64,000 bases of DNA from the NCBI RefSeq assembly GCF_001598235.1, contig NZ_BCYO01000002.1:310001-374000 (forward strand), in the 5' to 3' direction. A program made the translations under genes and the position numbers. This DNA comes from Polaromonas jejuensis NBRC 106434 (GTDB lineage Bacteria > Pseudomonadota > Gammaproteobacteria > Burkholderiales > Burkholderiaceae_C). The notes beneath the pieces are model-generated. The model was not told the DNA's origin, searched no databases, and saw only the letters and a program-made list of their open reading frames with translations. Shown here one piece after another: positions 26,573 to 35,212 of the stretch (positions are counted from its first letter, which is position 1; each line of letters starts with the position of its first letter).

Positions 26573-27128
26573 GAACAACATGACCCCACAGGAAACATTG
26601 ACTCAATGGCTGGAACAAAGCGCGGCCGTGCGCGCCCGCATGTTGCAAGGCGGCGGCAAACCCGGCCTGGCCCGTCCCGAGCAGGTGACGGGCAAGAGCG
26701 GCATGGAAATCATGCAGGCCATGCTGGCCGGCGAACTGCCCTACCCCCACATCGCCGAAACGCTGGACTTCGCGCTGATAGCGGTCGAGCCTGGCAAAGC
26801 CATCTTTCAGGGCACGCCGCAACTGAAACACTACAACCCGCTGGGCACGGTGCACGGTGGCTGGTACGCCACCTTGCTGGATTCAGCCGTGGGCTGCGCC
26901 GTGCACACCATGTTGCCGGCAGGCAGGGCCTATACGACGGCCGAGTTGAGCATCAACATCGTGCGGGCCGCCTCGCGCCAGACCGGGCCGCTGCGCGCCA
27001 TCGGCACGGTCATCCACTGCGGCCGGCAGCTGGCCACGGCCGAGGGCCGCATCGTCGGGCCGGACGGCAAGCTGTATGCGCATGCCACCACGACTTGCCT
27101 GGTGTTTGAGGTGCCAACACGGGGGTAG
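26571..27128 (+). CDS. PaaI-like acyl-CoA thioesterase (hotdog fold)
   Basis: This 185-residue protein carries the hotdog thioesterase signature HYNPLGTVHGGWYATLLDSA around residues 88-107, in which the HGG and following Asp are the usual active-site elements. It probably hydrolyses an aryl- or acyl-CoA. The start at 26571 is the first ATG outside the marR gene; another ATG lies three codons on. It is divergent from marR with a 39-bp operator spacer, so its expression should respond to the same ligand as the exporters. Confidence 0.9.
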   Translation: MNNMTPQETLTQWLEQSAAVRARMLQGGGKPGLARPEQVTGKSGMEIMQAMLAGELPYPHIAETLDFALIAVEPGKAIFQGTPQLKHYNPLGTVHGGWYATLLDSAVGCAVHTMLPAGRAYTTAELSINIVRAASRQTGPLRAIGTVIHCGRQLATAEGRIVGPDGKLYAHATTTCLVFEVPTRG

Positions 27129-27155
27129 CTTGGCGAAGCGTTGCTGAGCAAGCTA
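27126..27155 (+). other. hairpin over the thioesterase stop codon
   Basis: TAGCTTG (27126-27132) and CAAGCTA (27149-27155) are exact complements around a 16-nt loop, and the first arm contains the stop codon TAG. There is no T run, so termination is uncertain. The next 130 bp hold GCGGTCA...TGACCGC, another small inverted repeat, and no gene. Confidence 0.3.
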
Positions 27156-27284
27156 CATGGCGGCGGCTATCGACCCCACTCAGGCGGTCAATGCGGGTTG
27201 CTTGAGTGACCGCAATGCCGCGAGGCGGTGTGAAAACGCAAGAGCGTCAACGTCGCGCGAAGAATCGACCTCTCAGAATGGCTC

Positions 27285-27387
27285 ATTCCATTTCTAAATC
27301 ATTCGTGAACGCGAAGGCGAAGCGCAGACAGTACAGACGTACGGCAAGCGAAGCCGACAAAGTGCACGGATGATTTAAAAATGGAAT
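27285..27387. repeat. 103-bp inverted-repeat element
   Basis: The arms 27285-27307 and 27365-27387 are 23 bp each and match in 21 positions as reverse complements (for example ATTCCATTT against AAATGGAAT). They flank a 57-bp centre with GCGAAG and GTAC motifs. It lies in a 415-bp gene-free region (27129-27543). It could be a small non-autonomous mobile element or a structured RNA. I cannot tell which without other copies. Confidence 0.5.
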
Positions 27388-27490
27388 CAGGTTGTATTTT
27401 TCGGACTTGCCAAGGGGTCGAGGATCATCAAAAACGTTGACGAGCGGAGTTTTCCAAGCGGTTGCAGGGATGGCAATTGGTTTGAACAAA

Positions 27491-27516
27491 AGAAAAGACC
27501 CAAAAGGGTCTTTTCT
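27491..27516 (-). terminator. intrinsic terminator of the H1-like gene
   Basis: Perfect 11-bp arms AGAAAAGACCC (27491-27501) and GGGTCTTTTCT (27506-27516) flank a 4-nt loop, 27 bp beyond the stop codon of the minus-strand gene. Read on the minus strand, the stem ends in TTTTCTTTTG. This is a strong Rho-independent terminator. Confidence 0.85.
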
Positions 27517-27543
27517 GCGAAGCAACATTGTCGCTAAAGAATA

Positions 27544-27873
27544 TTATTTCTTGGCAGCAGGCTTTCCCGCTTTCTTTGGCGCTGCAGCTTTAGGAGCAAC
27601 CTTTGCCTTTGGGCCTACAGGCGCAGAAGCCACCGGAACAACTTTCAATGCAGTACGTTGATCACGCAGGGCCTTGATTTCTGTATTGATTTTGTCCTTG
27701 CGTTCGGTCAGCTTCGCGATGCTTGCGCTAAGTTTTGCAACGGCCTTGGCTGTCTTCGAAACAGGAGCCTTTTTTACAGCTGCTTTGGCAACGGGTTTCA
27801 CTACTTTCGCAGGAGCCGTTACTTTCTTTGGGGTTGCTTTAGCCTTTGGAGCCGTTTTTTTCGCAGTTGCCAT
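27544..27873 (-). CDS. lysine/alanine-rich histone H1-like protein
   Basis: This 109-residue protein begins MATAKKTAPKAKATPKK and consists of Ala, Lys, Pro and Val repeats at both ends. The middle segment (about residues 50-80) contains AKLTERKDKINTEIKALRDQ and may form a helix or coiled coil. Such proteins resemble eukaryotic H1 tails and bind DNA in several beta-proteobacteria. The ATG at 27873 follows AAGGAAA; an open extension upstream is not needed. The gene is more AT-rich than its neighbours and has its own terminator. The function is inferred from composition only. Confidence 0.75.
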   Translation of the reverse strand: MATAKKTAPKAKATPKKVTAPAKVVKPVAKAAVKKAPVSKTAKAVAKLSASIAKLTERKDKINTEIKALRDQRTALKVVPVASAPVGPKAKVAPKAAAPKKAGKPAAKK

Positions 27874-28479
27874 TTTTAAATTTCCTTTTTTATTTACCTG
27901 GTTGAGATATTTCACCAGTACCGTATTGTCGCCAATATTTTCGTTCGTTATCCACGCCGGCATTCAATCGTCAGGAAAGTGCTCGGAAAATTGCTGTCAT
28001 TGAGCAATTGACGAGCCGGTCGCACCATACCCGACCGCCATCAATGTCGCTTGCGTGCCCTTTGCGGTCACTGGTGATTGGGATTCGAACGACGGGATAG
28101 CATATCGGCCAGAAGCAGCCGTTGCCTCAACCCTTGCTTCGCGACGCTGGTTACCGGTCAGCCTGATAAGTCTTGGTGAACGACCGATAGCCACATCGGT
28201 GCGACAGCTTGGCGCCATCGAACCGCGAACGGCTCAACAAGCGCTACGGGCACCCCCGCCGCGCGCCGGAGGCGGTCAACGCATCGCGCCGCAGCAAGCG
28301 CCACCTCCGAGCCCCTTCGATTGCACCGATCAGGACTCTCGTGAACCACTGCCCCCTTGGGTGTATCGAAGAGCTATACTGAACTAGCCGCCCCTGCGGG
28401 CGCCAAGGTCAACTCCTGAGAAAGGAGGGGGTCGTTGCGCGCCGACACGCCATCGGATGGGACGCAGAAGGAGACAATC
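27874..28479. other. 606-bp gene-poor spacer before the liv-type operon
   Basis: I see no credible gene here. The part 27874-27960 is AT-rich and probably holds the H1-like gene promoter. The part 28380-28430 contains small hairpins (CGCCC-CTG-CGGGCG and CTCCT-GAGA-AAGGAG) that could belong to the leader of the following operon. A sequence reading GGGATTCGAAC near 28080 resembles a tRNA T-arm on the minus strand but has no matching stems. Confidence 0.4.
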
Positions 28480-29718
28480 ATGCTGAAAACATTCACCATG
28501 AGATTCCTGCCGATCGCAGGCGCCTGCGCCCTGCTGCTGTTGACAGCAGCGAATGGCGCCGACAAGGTCGAAGGCGATTCCATCGTTCTCGGCGCGGCGG
28601 TGTCGCTCACCGGAAAGTACTCCGTCAACGGCAAGAACACGAAGGACGGCTACGACCTTGCGGTCAAGCGCGCCAACGAAAAGGGCGGCGTCAAGGTTGG
28701 CGGCAAGAGCTACAAATTCAAGGTCGTCTACTACGACGATGAATCCACGCCGGCGCGCGGGGCGCAGCTCGCGGAACGCCTGATTGCCCAGGACGGCGTG
28801 AAGTTTGTGCTCGGCGCCTACAGTTCGGGATTGACCATGGCGATCGCGCCGGTGACCGAGAAATACAAGGTTCCCCATGTTGAAGGCAACGGTGCGGCTC
28901 GCGAATTGTTCACCCAAGGGTATCGCTACCTCTTTGCCGTCCTGTCTACCTCGGACTACTACTTGCGCGATGCCGTGAATCTGGCCGCCGAAGTCGCCAG
29001 GCAGAATGGTCGCGACCCGAAGACGCTCAAGGTCGCGATGGCGTTTGAAAACGATCCGTTCAGCCTGGACGTACGCGACGGCGTCGTGGAGGATGCCGCG
29101 CGTCACGGCATGAAGGTCGTCATTGACGACAAGCTGCCGCCCGAGCTGAACGACATGGCGGCGACGCTCACCAAGGTCAGGGCCGTCAAACCCGATCTGC
29201 TCATCGTGTCGGGGCACGAGAAGGGCGCAACCCTCGTGGTGCGACAGACGGCGGAGATGAAGGTGAACGTCCCGATGATCGCCACGACGCACTGCGACTC
29301 GGCCCAGCTGGCGGAAACGCTGGGCAAGATCGCCGAGACGGTTTTGTGCGCTTCGCAGTGGGATCGCAGCTTGAACTACCAGGACAGGTGGTTCGGTACC
29401 GCCGAGCAGTATGCGCAGCTTTTCAAGAAGGAGTTCGGCTACGAAGCGCCCTACCAGGCGGCCGAGTCGACGGCGTCGGTATTGGTCTTTGCGGACGCTT
29501 TCGAACGGGCCCAGTCCTTCGATCCTGAGAAAGTGCGCGATGCCATCGCCAGCACCGATCTCATGACCTTCTACGGGCCGATCAAATTCGACGCCAGCGG
29601 GAAGAACACCGCCAAGCCCATGGTGCTTTACCAGGTGCAGAACGGACACTACAGGGTGGTGGCCCCGACAAAATGGGCCGAGGCCAAGCTGGTCTGGCCG
29701 AGAAAGGTCGCGCCGTAG
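28480..29718 (+). CDS. branched-chain amino-acid-type ABC binding protein (LivJ-like)
   Basis: This 412-residue periplasmic protein has a Sec signal peptide, RFLPIAGACALLLLTAANGA, ending near residue 28. It is followed by IVLGAAVSLTGKYSVNGKNT, a typical Peripla_BP_6 beginning. I use the ATG at 28480 with AAGGAGAC upstream rather than a TTG 15 codons earlier. It is the first gene of a five-gene importer operon in the order J-H-M-G-F. The ligand may be a hydrophobic or branched amino acid, an amide or an aromatic acid, as this family is broad. Confidence 0.92.
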   Translation: MLKTFTMRFLPIAGACALLLLTAANGADKVEGDSIVLGAAVSLTGKYSVNGKNTKDGYDLAVKRANEKGGVKVGGKSYKFKVVYYDDESTPARGAQLAERLIAQDGVKFVLGAYSSGLTMAIAPVTEKYKVPHVEGNGAARELFTQGYRYLFAVLSTSDYYLRDAVNLAAEVARQNGRDPKTLKVAMAFENDPFSLDVRDGVVEDAARHGMKVVIDDKLPPELNDMAATLTKVRAVKPDLLIVSGHEKGATLVVRQTAEMKVNVPMIATTHCDSAQLAETLGKIAETVLCASQWDRSLNYQDRWFGTAEQYAQLFKKEFGYEAPYQAAESTASVLVFADAFERAQSFDPEKVRDAIASTDLMTFYGPIKFDASGKNTAKPMVLYQVQNGHYRVVAPTKWAEAKLVWPRKVAP

Positions 29719-29775
29719 CGACGTCGTACCGTTCCCCGGTCCGGCGGCCCAGGACTGGGAGGAGTGCATGGCGAG

Positions 29776-30675
29776 ATGAACAACCTCCAGTTGCTGTTCG
29801 GCGCGCCCGAGCTGTCGGTGCAGTTGCTGCTCGACGGCATTCTGATCGGCGCGATCTATGTGCTTCCGGCCTACGGCATGGCGCTCGTCTGGGGCGTGAT
29901 GAACCTGATCAACATCGCCCAGGGCGAGTTGGTCATGCTCGGGGGTTACGTCGCGTTCTTCCTGTACGCCGCCGGTATCCACCCCTTGTTTGGCATTCCG
30001 CTGGCCGCGCTGCTGATGTTTCTTTTCGGCTGGGCGCTGTACCGCAGCGTCATCTTCCGCGTCGTGGACCAGGATCTATTCACTTCGATCCTCGCCACCT
30101 TCGGCCTGAGCATTCTGTTGCAGCAACTCGCCAATGGCCTGTTCGGCGCGAACGTGCGCACGGCCGAGTCCGGTTTTGGAACCTTGCTTCTGTTCGGCGG
30201 CTTGGTCACGGTCGCCGAGATCAAGCTCGTCTCATTCGTGGCGGCCCTGGTGGTCGGCACTGCGCTGATGTGGTTTCTCAAGCGTTCACGCATGGGACAG
30301 GCGATCCGGGCCACGGCTCAGAACGCGCGTGCCGCGCGCATCATGGGCGTTGATACGGACGCGGTGTACGCCTGGACCTTCGGCATCAACGCGGCGATCT
30401 GCGGGGCGGCCGGGGCCTTGGTGGCCATGACCTGGGTCGTGCATCCGTACCTGGGCCTGCCGTACACGGTGCGCTCGTTCATGATCGTGATCCTCGCCGG
30501 ACTCGGCAACGTGATGGCCGTGTTCGTCGCAGCGCTCGGGCTCGGCGCGGCGGAAAATTTCGCAGGGTTCATCCTCGGTGCGCAATACCAGGCGGCGTTT
30601 GTATTTGGACTCCTGGTCGTCATTCTCGTGTGGCGGCGATTCTCACTCGGTCGCAAGCGGAAAGTCCTGCGATGA
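29776..30675 (+). CDS. livH: LivH-type ABC permease
   Basis: This 299-residue inner-membrane permease has about eight hydrophobic segments, with the conserved GAIYVLPAYGMALVWGVMNL and NIAQGELVMLGGY near the N-terminus. The ATG at 29776 follows GGAGGAG. Its stop overlaps the start of the next permease (ATGA). It pairs with LivM to form the membrane channel. Confidence 0.92.
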   Translation: MNNLQLLFGAPELSVQLLLDGILIGAIYVLPAYGMALVWGVMNLINIAQGELVMLGGYVAFFLYAAGIHPLFGIPLAALLMFLFGWALYRSVIFRVVDQDLFTSILATFGLSILLQQLANGLFGANVRTAESGFGTLLLFGGLVTVAEIKLVSFVAALVVGTALMWFLKRSRMGQAIRATAQNARAARIMGVDTDAVYAWTFGINAAICGAAGALVAMTWVVHPYLGLPYTVRSFMIVILAGLGNVMAVFVAALGLGAAENFAGFILGAQYQAAFVFGLLVVILVWRRFSLGRKRKVLR

Positions 30676-31652
30676 ACTCGGCATTCACGCGCCTGTCCCT
30701 TTATGCCGGCGTCGCGATCTTGGCGCTGCTGGCGCCAATCCTTGCGCCCGACTACCGGACGCAGCTGGCGTTCCTGTGGGTAATGATCGTGTTCGCACTC
30801 ACCTGGGACCTGCAAGGCGGTCAGATGGGCTACAACTCCTTCGGCAATATCCTGTTCTTCGGCATCGGCATGTACGCCTGTGCCGTGGTGCAGCGGGACT
30901 CGGGTCTCGCTTATTTCCCGGCGCTGTTCCTTGGCATGGGTGCGGGCGCCCTGCTTGCGGTCGCCGTCGCCGCGCTGCTCGGGTCCGGCATGCTCGGCTT
31001 GCGCGGACACTACTTCGCCATCGGCACGCTCGGTCTTGGCATTGCCGCGGGCGAACTGGCCAGCGGTTGGGAGTTCATAGGCGCCGGCGCGGGCATGGTC
31101 CCGCCGCTGTTCCCCGGCGCGATCGGCGGGCGCGAGAGCTTTTTCTACTACCTTTCCTTCGCACTGGCGGCCATCACCTTTGCGATCCTGCGCTGGTTGT
31201 ACGGCGGACGCTTTGGCCTTGCGATCAACGCCATCCGCGACGACGAAGACAAGGCCGAAGCGATGGGCCTGCGCACGACGCAGTACAAGACTACGGCGTG
31301 GTGCATCTCGGCCTTGTTCCTGGCACTTTCGGGCGGTGCCGTGGGCAACATGATCGGTTTCATCGATTCGCGCGAGACCGCATTTGCGGGCGCGACCTTC
31401 GGCGTGTGGATGGTGTTGATGGCGATCCTGGGCGGCAAGGGAACGCTTTGGGGCCCCGTGATCGGTGCGGTGGTCTTCCATCTGACCAAGGAGCTGTTCT
31501 GGACCTACCTGCTCGGCTGGCAGCGCGTGGCGCTCGGCTTGTTGATCGTGATCATCGTGGTGTTCTTCCCGCGCGGGATTCTCGGGTGGGCGCACGAACG
31601 CTGGCCGCAGCGCTTCGGTCACCGGGTCGAAGAACAGGAGGTCCATCAGTGA
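30672..31652 (+). CDS. livM: LivM-type ABC permease
   Basis: This 326-residue permease has about nine hydrophobic segments and the family segment GYNSFGNILFFGIGMYACAV near residue 55. The start at 30672 overlaps the livH stop by four bases. The gene ends in a four-base overlap with a GTG start of livG. The tight coupling supports equal production of the two permeases. Confidence 0.92.
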   Translation: MNSAFTRLSLYAGVAILALLAPILAPDYRTQLAFLWVMIVFALTWDLQGGQMGYNSFGNILFFGIGMYACAVVQRDSGLAYFPALFLGMGAGALLAVAVAALLGSGMLGLRGHYFAIGTLGLGIAAGELASGWEFIGAGAGMVPPLFPGAIGGRESFFYYLSFALAAITFAILRWLYGGRFGLAINAIRDDEDKAEAMGLRTTQYKTTAWCISALFLALSGGAVGNMIGFIDSRETAFAGATFGVWMVLMAILGGKGTLWGPVIGAVVFHLTKELFWTYLLGWQRVALGLLIVIIVVFFPRGILGWAHERWPQRFGHRVEEQEVHQ

Positions 31653-32392
31653 CAGCCATCCTCAGCATCCAGGGCGTGCGCAAGACATTCGGCGGCGTGG
31701 TCGCCAACAACGGGATCAGTCTCGAAGTGCCCGAGGGCAAGATCGTCGGGTTGATCGGCCCCAACGGCTCCGGCAAGACCACGCTGTTCAATTCGATCGT
31801 CGGCTATCACCCCATCGACGCCGGCTCGATCCGCTTTCAGGCGCGCGAGATCTCGGGTTTGCGCGTGCCCGAGATCGCCCGTCTCGGCCTGTTGCGCACA
31901 TTTCAGCAAACGCGCATCTACGGCCGGATGACCTGCATGCAAAACATGATCATCAGCGTGCCGCAGTCCAGCGATCGATGGCGCTCGATGTTTCGCCGCG
32001 TTTCGCCCGCCGAGACCGGCAAGGCCGAGGATCTCCTCAAGTTCGTCGGCCTGTACGCCAAACGCCAACTTCAGGCGGGTGAACTTTCTTTCGGACAGCA
32101 GAAGCTGCTCGAGTTCGCCATGGCGCTCATGAACGAACCCAGGATGCTGCTGCTCGATGAGCCCACGGCCGGCATCAATCCGACACTGATCAACGGCCTG
32201 ATCAGCCGGCTGCAGCGAGTGAACCGCGAGTTCGGGATCACGCTGCTCGTCATCGAACACAACATGCGGGTGATCATGGGGCTGGCAGAATACGTTTACT
32301 GTCTCGCGCATGGCGAGCTGCTCGCGCAGGGAGCGCCTGACGCCATCCAGAATGATCAGCGAGTAATTGACGCCTATCTGGGGGCGCGCTGA
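31649..32392 (+). CDS. livG: LivG-type ABC ATPase
   Basis: This 247-residue ATPase has Walker A GPNGSGKTT near residue 38, a LivG-type insertion RTFQQTRIYGRMT near 90, the signature LSFGQQKL near 142 and LLLDEPTAGINP near 167. The start is GTG at 31649, overlapping the livM stop and preceded by AGGAGG. The open frame extends far upstream but only through livM in another frame, so that extension is not coding. Confidence 0.92.
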   Translation: MTAILSIQGVRKTFGGVVANNGISLEVPEGKIVGLIGPNGSGKTTLFNSIVGYHPIDAGSIRFQAREISGLRVPEIARLGLLRTFQQTRIYGRMTCMQNMIISVPQSSDRWRSMFRRVSPAETGKAEDLLKFVGLYAKRQLQAGELSFGQQKLLEFAMALMNEPRMLLLDEPTAGINPTLINGLISRLQRVNREFGITLLVIEHNMRVIMGLAEYVYCLAHGELLAQGAPDAIQNDQRVIDAYLGAR

Positions 32393-33249
32393 TGATGAAC
32401 CAGAAGCACTGGCAGCGCGACCATGCCAATCTGGACGAAGACTTGCTCTCGGTCGACGACGTCGCGCGCGAGGCTGCGCTCCTGGCCGGCGCGGGGCCTT
32501 CGCGCGAGCGCATCGCCGAGCTGGCCGGCGGCAAGCCACTGCTGTCCATCGAGAGCCTGCATGCAGGTTACGGCAAGATGGAGATTCTCCACGGCGTGAA
32601 CCTGCAGGTGGCCGCCGGTCAGTCGCTGTGCATGATCGGCCCCAACGGTGCCGGAAAATCCACGGTGTTGCATTCCATCTACGGTTTCACGCGCATCACC
32701 GCAGGCAGCATCCGCGTCAACGGCGAGGACATCACGCGCTTGTCGCCGAACCAAAAGCTTAAAGCTTGCGGAATCGCCTATGTCCTGCAGGACAACTCGG
32801 TGTTCCCCGACATGACGGTGGAGGAAAACGTCCTGATGGGAGGCTACCTGCTGGCGCACCCCGACCAGGCCAGGGAAGCCGCCGAACGTGTGTTTGCAAA
32901 GTACCCAAGCCTGGCCCATCGCCGCCGCCGGCCGGCGCGCGTGCTGTCAGGCGGGGAGCGGCGCCTGCTCGAAATCTCGCGTGCGCTGGTGATGAATCCG
33001 CGCATCCTGTTGGTGGACGAGCCTTCGATCGGACTGGAGCCGCGCTTCATCGATATGGTGTTTGAAATCCTGTCCGACCTGCAGCGCGGCGAGGGCAAAG
33101 CCATCATCATGGTCGAGCAGAACGCGAAGAAGGGTCTGCAATTCGCCGACATCGGCTACGCGCTGGTTTCGGGGTCGGTCGCCATTGCGGGAACGGGCGC
33201 CGAACTGCTCGAAAATCCCGACGTTGGGCGCCTGTTTCTCGGCGCCTAG
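32392..33249 (+). CDS. livF: LivF-type ABC ATPase with N-terminal extension
   Basis: This 285-residue ATPase is about 45-50 residues longer than usual LivF. The extra N-terminal part (residues 1-47) is charged and helix-prone, containing NLDEDLLSVDDVAREAA, and precedes the normal beginning KPLLSIESLHAGYGKMEILH. Walker A is GPNGAGKST near residue 85, and LSGGERRLLE and LLVDEPSIGLEP follow. The ATG overlaps the livG stop, which argues that the extension is really translated. The gene ends the operon. Confidence 0.9.
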   Translation: MMNQKHWQRDHANLDEDLLSVDDVAREAALLAGAGPSRERIAELAGGKPLLSIESLHAGYGKMEILHGVNLQVAAGQSLCMIGPNGAGKSTVLHSIYGFTRITAGSIRVNGEDITRLSPNQKLKACGIAYVLQDNSVFPDMTVEENVLMGGYLLAHPDQAREAAERVFAKYPSLAHRRRRPARVLSGGERRLLEISRALVMNPRILLVDEPSIGLEPRFIDMVFEILSDLQRGEGKAIIMVEQNAKKGLQFADIGYALVSGSVAIAGTGAELLENPDVGRLFLGA

Positions 33250-33302
33250 CTGACCGATTCTTGATTCGACGCGAATCCAGCCATTGGAAGCCTCCGTCGG
33301 GA

Positions 33303-33797
33303 TCACGGGTCAGATTTCTTTGGATGGTCCAGCGTCACTTGGTCGGGCTTGGACTTGCCGATGGCTGACCACGACTTCGCATGGAAAGTGAATTCGGCGA
33401 TGGCGCACGTCGGCATGTGGGTAATCTCAGTGGAGAGGTATTGCGCGAGTTCGGTCAACTCAGGGTTGTGGCCAACCAGCATCACCCGCTCCAGCTTGTG
33501 GTCAAGCTCCTGGATGACATCGAGCAAGTCATCCATCTGGCCGGCATACAGCCGATGATTCACCACGATGTCCTTTCGCTTGTAATCCAGCATCTTGGCG
33601 ATGACCACCGCCGTCGCGAGCGCGCGCTTTGCCGGACTCGACATGATCAAATCAGCCTTGACATTGCGCTCCACCAATCGCTTGCCCATCTTTGCGACGT
33701 CGCGCTCGCCGCGATCGTCTAATGGCCTGTCTCGGTCTGGCAATGCAGCGTCATCCCAACTCGACTTGGCGTGGCGAATGAGGAATAGTGTTTTCAT
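33303..33797 (-). CDS. sixA: phosphohistidine phosphatase SixA-like
   Basis: This 164-residue protein belongs to the histidine phosphatase branch. Its N-terminus MKTLFLIRHAKSSW carries the catalytic RHAK, with His9 as the nucleophile, and a second active-site histidine lies in VGHNPEL. SixA removes phosphate from phosphohistidine on Hpt or PTS proteins. The ATG at 33797 follows AGGATG. It is convergent with livF. Small phosphoglycerate-mutase-like phosphatases can act on other substrates, so the target is uncertain. Confidence 0.88.
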   Translation of the reverse strand: MKTLFLIRHAKSSWDDAALPDRDRPLDDRGERDVAKMGKRLVERNVKADLIMSSPAKRALATAVVIAKMLDYKRKDIVVNHRLYAGQMDDLLDVIQELDHKLERVMLVGHNPELTELAQYLSTEITHMPTCAIAEFTFHAKSWSAIGKSKPDQVTLDHPKKSDP

Positions 33798-34461
33798 ATC
33801 ACATCCTATATGGCCGGGGTAGCCAATGTCTATGGCCTCGTCGTGCTCGTCGTACTGGCTCTCGCTGTCCATCACAGCAAGTTCGGCCTGCTGCACCGCA
33901 TCAAGGTGATGGGGGTCGCTCAACTGTCCATGGAAACAGGTCAAGCTCGGTGATGACTTGCTGCTCGAATGACAGGAAGGCAGCGTTTGCGGGTATTGGC
34001 GACCGGCAGCTTTCAGGTTGCCCAATAGCCTTCCCGTCAGATGCCGTTCGTGGCGTTCGGCATCGTCCCCAAAGGTGAAGTTCTGTACCTCTCATGAAAT
34101 TGCCGGAAAGCAGGCGTTGGCCCACTGACGTTCGACGAGATTGGCGCCGGGAGGCGTCCGCTCTGCGGAGAGGTGATTGCCGGGGCCAAACGCCGCGCGA
34201 CCGCCCGGTTGCCGACCACGCGGTTGACGTCGAGCGGTCCGGCGAGGCCGGCTTGCGCCGACTCTCCGTGGATGCACCAGCCGCATTGATCCGTGCACTC
34301 AAAGCGTCATGCCTGCCGTGGCTCGCTGAGCGCCGCGCACCTCGGACCACTTCCATGCTGTGGACATACACCACGCGCTGGACCGCGATCTTGCGCTCGG
34401 CCATGATTACAGAGTTTCCGCTCCCCAGTGATGAACTCAAGCCCGTCGTCGAACCGAAGCG
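33798..34461. other. 664-bp spacer with no recognised gene
   Basis: Open frames run across this stretch on both strands, but their products are arginine- and proline-rich with no recognisable motif, as expected of GC-rich non-coding DNA. A minus-strand frame starting at the ATG at 34404 begins MAERKIAVQRVVYVHSMEVV, which looks protein-like for about 20 residues before it degenerates. It may be a gene relic. The right end must hold the pcm promoter. Confidence 0.4.
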
Positions 34462-35199
34462 ATGGCCACACCCACCGTCCGCATTGTTGCCGCAGCGCTC
34501 CTCTTGACCATGACAGGGGCACAGACCGCCGCAGCCGAAGACTTCGCGTCCGAGCGCCGGCGGATGACGGAGGAGATCACGGTGCTCGCTGGCGAGACCC
34601 GCGCCGAGATCGGCAAGCGAGCCCTCGATGAGCGCGTGATGGCCGTCATGGGGAAGGTGCCGCGACACGAGTTCGTTCCCGCTAGCCAGCTTCCCTATGC
34701 CTACCAGAACCGGCCCCTGCCGATCGGCCATGGGCAGACCATCTCGCAGCCTTACATCGTGGCGCTGATGACCGATCTGGCCAGGGTGGAACCCGGCCAC
34801 AAGGTGCTCGAGGTCGGCACCGGTTCGGGCTATCAGGCGGCGGTGATGGCGCATCTGGCCCGTGCTGTCTACACCATCGAGATCGTCGAGCCGCTGGGGC
34901 TGCAGGCCCAGCAACGCCTGCAGAAGCTGGGCTACGACAACGTCCAGGTGCGGGTGGGCGACGGCTACCACGGCTGGGAGGAACATGCGCCGTACGACGC
35001 GATCCTCGTCACTGCGGCAGCCAGCCACATTCCGCCGCCGCTCATCCGCCAGCTCAAGGCCGGCGGCAGGATGGTGATTCCGGTGGGCGCAGCGTTCATG
35101 GTCCAGCAATTGATGCTGGTCGAGAAAAACAGCGATGGGACGATCTCGACCCGGCAGATCCTGCCGGTGCGCTTCGTTCCGTTGACCGGCAAGCGTTGA
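34462..35199 (+). CDS. pcm: secreted protein-L-isoaspartate O-methyltransferase
   Basis: This 245-residue enzyme uses S-adenosylmethionine to methylate isoaspartyl residues in damaged proteins. The conserved HGQTISQPYIVALM is at residues 90-103, and the AdoMet site VLEVGTGSGYQ at 115-125. Unlike classical cytoplasmic Pcm (about 208 residues), it begins with a credible Sec signal, TPTVRIVAAALLLTMTGA, and a TAAA-ED cleavage region near residue 25. This predicts a periplasmic or secreted form. It is followed 13 bp later by a large membrane protein with its own AdoMet-type domain. Confidence 0.9.
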   Translation: MATPTVRIVAAALLLTMTGAQTAAAEDFASERRRMTEEITVLAGETRAEIGKRALDERVMAVMGKVPRHEFVPASQLPYAYQNRPLPIGHGQTISQPYIVALMTDLARVEPGHKVLEVGTGSGYQAAVMAHLARAVYTIEIVEPLGLQAQQRLQKLGYDNVQVRVGDGYHGWEEHAPYDAILVTAAASHIPPPLIRQLKAGGRMVIPVGAAFMVQQLMLVEKNSDGTISTRQILPVRFVPLTGKR

Positions 35200-35212
35200 G
35201 CCAGGAACGCTG

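Noticed and set aside
28075-28095. GGGATTCGAAC resembling a tRNA T-arm on the minus strand.
   Set aside because: The flanks cannot form T, anticodon or acceptor stems, and no CCA end fits. It is a chance match, or at most a very decayed fragment.
28384-29982. A 532-codon minus-strand frame over the liv-type binding-protein gene.
   Set aside because: The plus-strand product has a signal peptide and a family match; the minus frame shows only low-complexity basic residues.
30578-31648. A long upstream extension of livG in the frame of livM.
   Set aside because: Its product is Arg/Ala/Pro-rich over the whole livM region. The GTG at 31649 with AGGAGG upstream gives a normal LivG.
33901-35109. 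A 402-codon minus-strand frame across the spacer and pcm.
   Set aside because: Over pcm it is the shadow of a secreted methyltransferase with clear motifs, and the rest is Arg/Ser-rich with no family.
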